Shown: positions 5,634-5,876 of the stretch, one piece after another
How positions within the stretch are numbered: the stretch's first letter is position 1
How the letters are laid out: every line of letters starts with the position of its first letter
Assembly (NCBI GenBank): GCA_001799225.1
Contig: MGTA01000036.1
Coordinates: forward strand, 4,498 to 10,373
Direction: 5' to 3'
DNA: 5,876 nt
Source of the DNA: Deltaproteobacteria bacterium RIFOXYD12_FULL_50_9
Lineage (GTDB): Bacteria > Desulfobacterota > Desulfobulbia > Desulfobulbales > CALZHT01
Notes under the pieces: generated by a model
What the model saw: only the letters and a program-made list of their open reading frames with translations
What the model was told of the DNA's origin: nothing
Databases searched by the model: none
Made by a program: the position numbers and the translations under genes

Positions 5634-5876
5634 TGAATAAGTCTTGCTATTCCAGGTAAACGCATCTCGCTGGCGCTCGGCAAGAACGGTAGTAGCATAA
5701 TCCTGAATCAGGCCGGACTCCACCAGGACATCACAGACATCGCCGTCCAGATGTCCGTCCTTGACCATAAACCCGAGGATCCGCATGGATTCGGAGAGGA
5801 GCTTCCCCTTCTTATAGGGACGGTCAGCCGCAGTCAGGGCCTCAAAGACGTCGGCCACAGCCAGGATCCTCGCCTG
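5628..5876 (-). CDS. C-terminal end of an HD-GYP-type phosphohydrolase, 5' part beyond the window
   Basis: The minus strand is open from the right edge to a TGA at 5630-5628, giving the last 82 residues of a longer protein. It begins with ARILAVADVFEALTAADRPY, the conserved late segment of HD-GYP domains, where the Asp and the DRPY stretch follow the metal-binding residues. KKGKLLSESMRILGFMVKDG and a GHLDGDVCDVLVESG tail follow, typical of the C-terminal helices. HD-GYP proteins usually degrade cyclic di-GMP and often carry PAS, GAF or response-regulator domains upstream. The HD and GYP signature residues are outside the window, so activity and domain partners are unknown. A GTG at 5858 is not the real start, since the conserved domain continues through it. 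The gene is convergent with tlyA and shares six bases at the stops. Confidence 0.85.
   Translation of the reverse strand, partial: QARILAVADVFEALTAADRPYKKGKLLSESMRILGFMVKDGHLDGDVCDVLVESGLIQDYATTVLAERQRDAFTWNSKTYSL

Overview
The window looks like ordinary chromosomal DNA from a Gram-negative bacterium. The best guess is Desulfobacterota (the former Deltaproteobacteria), perhaps a Desulfobulbales-like lineage. This rests on the protein 'flavour', moderate GC content, and a cdaA-cdaR-glmM cluster alongside trpE and rpsT. It is an inference from memory, not a database result.

Layout. The left part is transcribed leftwards. It holds rpsT (ribosomal protein S20, UUG start), its intrinsic terminator, and then the first 306 codons of trpE (anthranilate synthase component I), which runs off the left edge. 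An AT-rich divergent intergenic region of 322 bases (1341-1662) carries a likely rpsT promoter and an unassigned inverted repeat. The central block is transcribed rightwards: cdaA (membrane diadenylate cyclase), cdaR (YbbR-repeat partner of CdaA), a 58-base double-palindrome repeat element, glmM (phosphoglucosamine mutase) and tlyA (S4-domain rRNA 2'-O-methyltransferase). cdaA/cdaR and glmM/tlyA overlap, so this block is probably one operon. At the right edge, the C-terminal end of an HD-GYP-type phosphohydrolase gene lies on the minus strand. It converges on tlyA with a 6-base overlap.

How the genes fit together. CdaA makes c-di-AMP, and CdaR and GlmM are the known protein regulators of CdaA in Firmicutes. 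GlmM also makes glucosamine-1-phosphate for peptidoglycan and LPS, so the cluster couples cell-envelope precursor supply to c-di-AMP signalling. TlyA, like S20, is linked to ribosome function. The HD-GYP end suggests a c-di-GMP phosphodiesterase or related regulator, but its catalytic residues lie outside the window.

No tRNA, rRNA, CRISPR array, insertion sequence or prophage was seen. No wholly new system is evident. The points most worth a second look are the c-di-AMP module with a DGG (not DGA) motif in the cyclase, the double-palindrome repeat inserted inside the operon, and a run of nine Gs at a catalytic lysine codon of tlyA.
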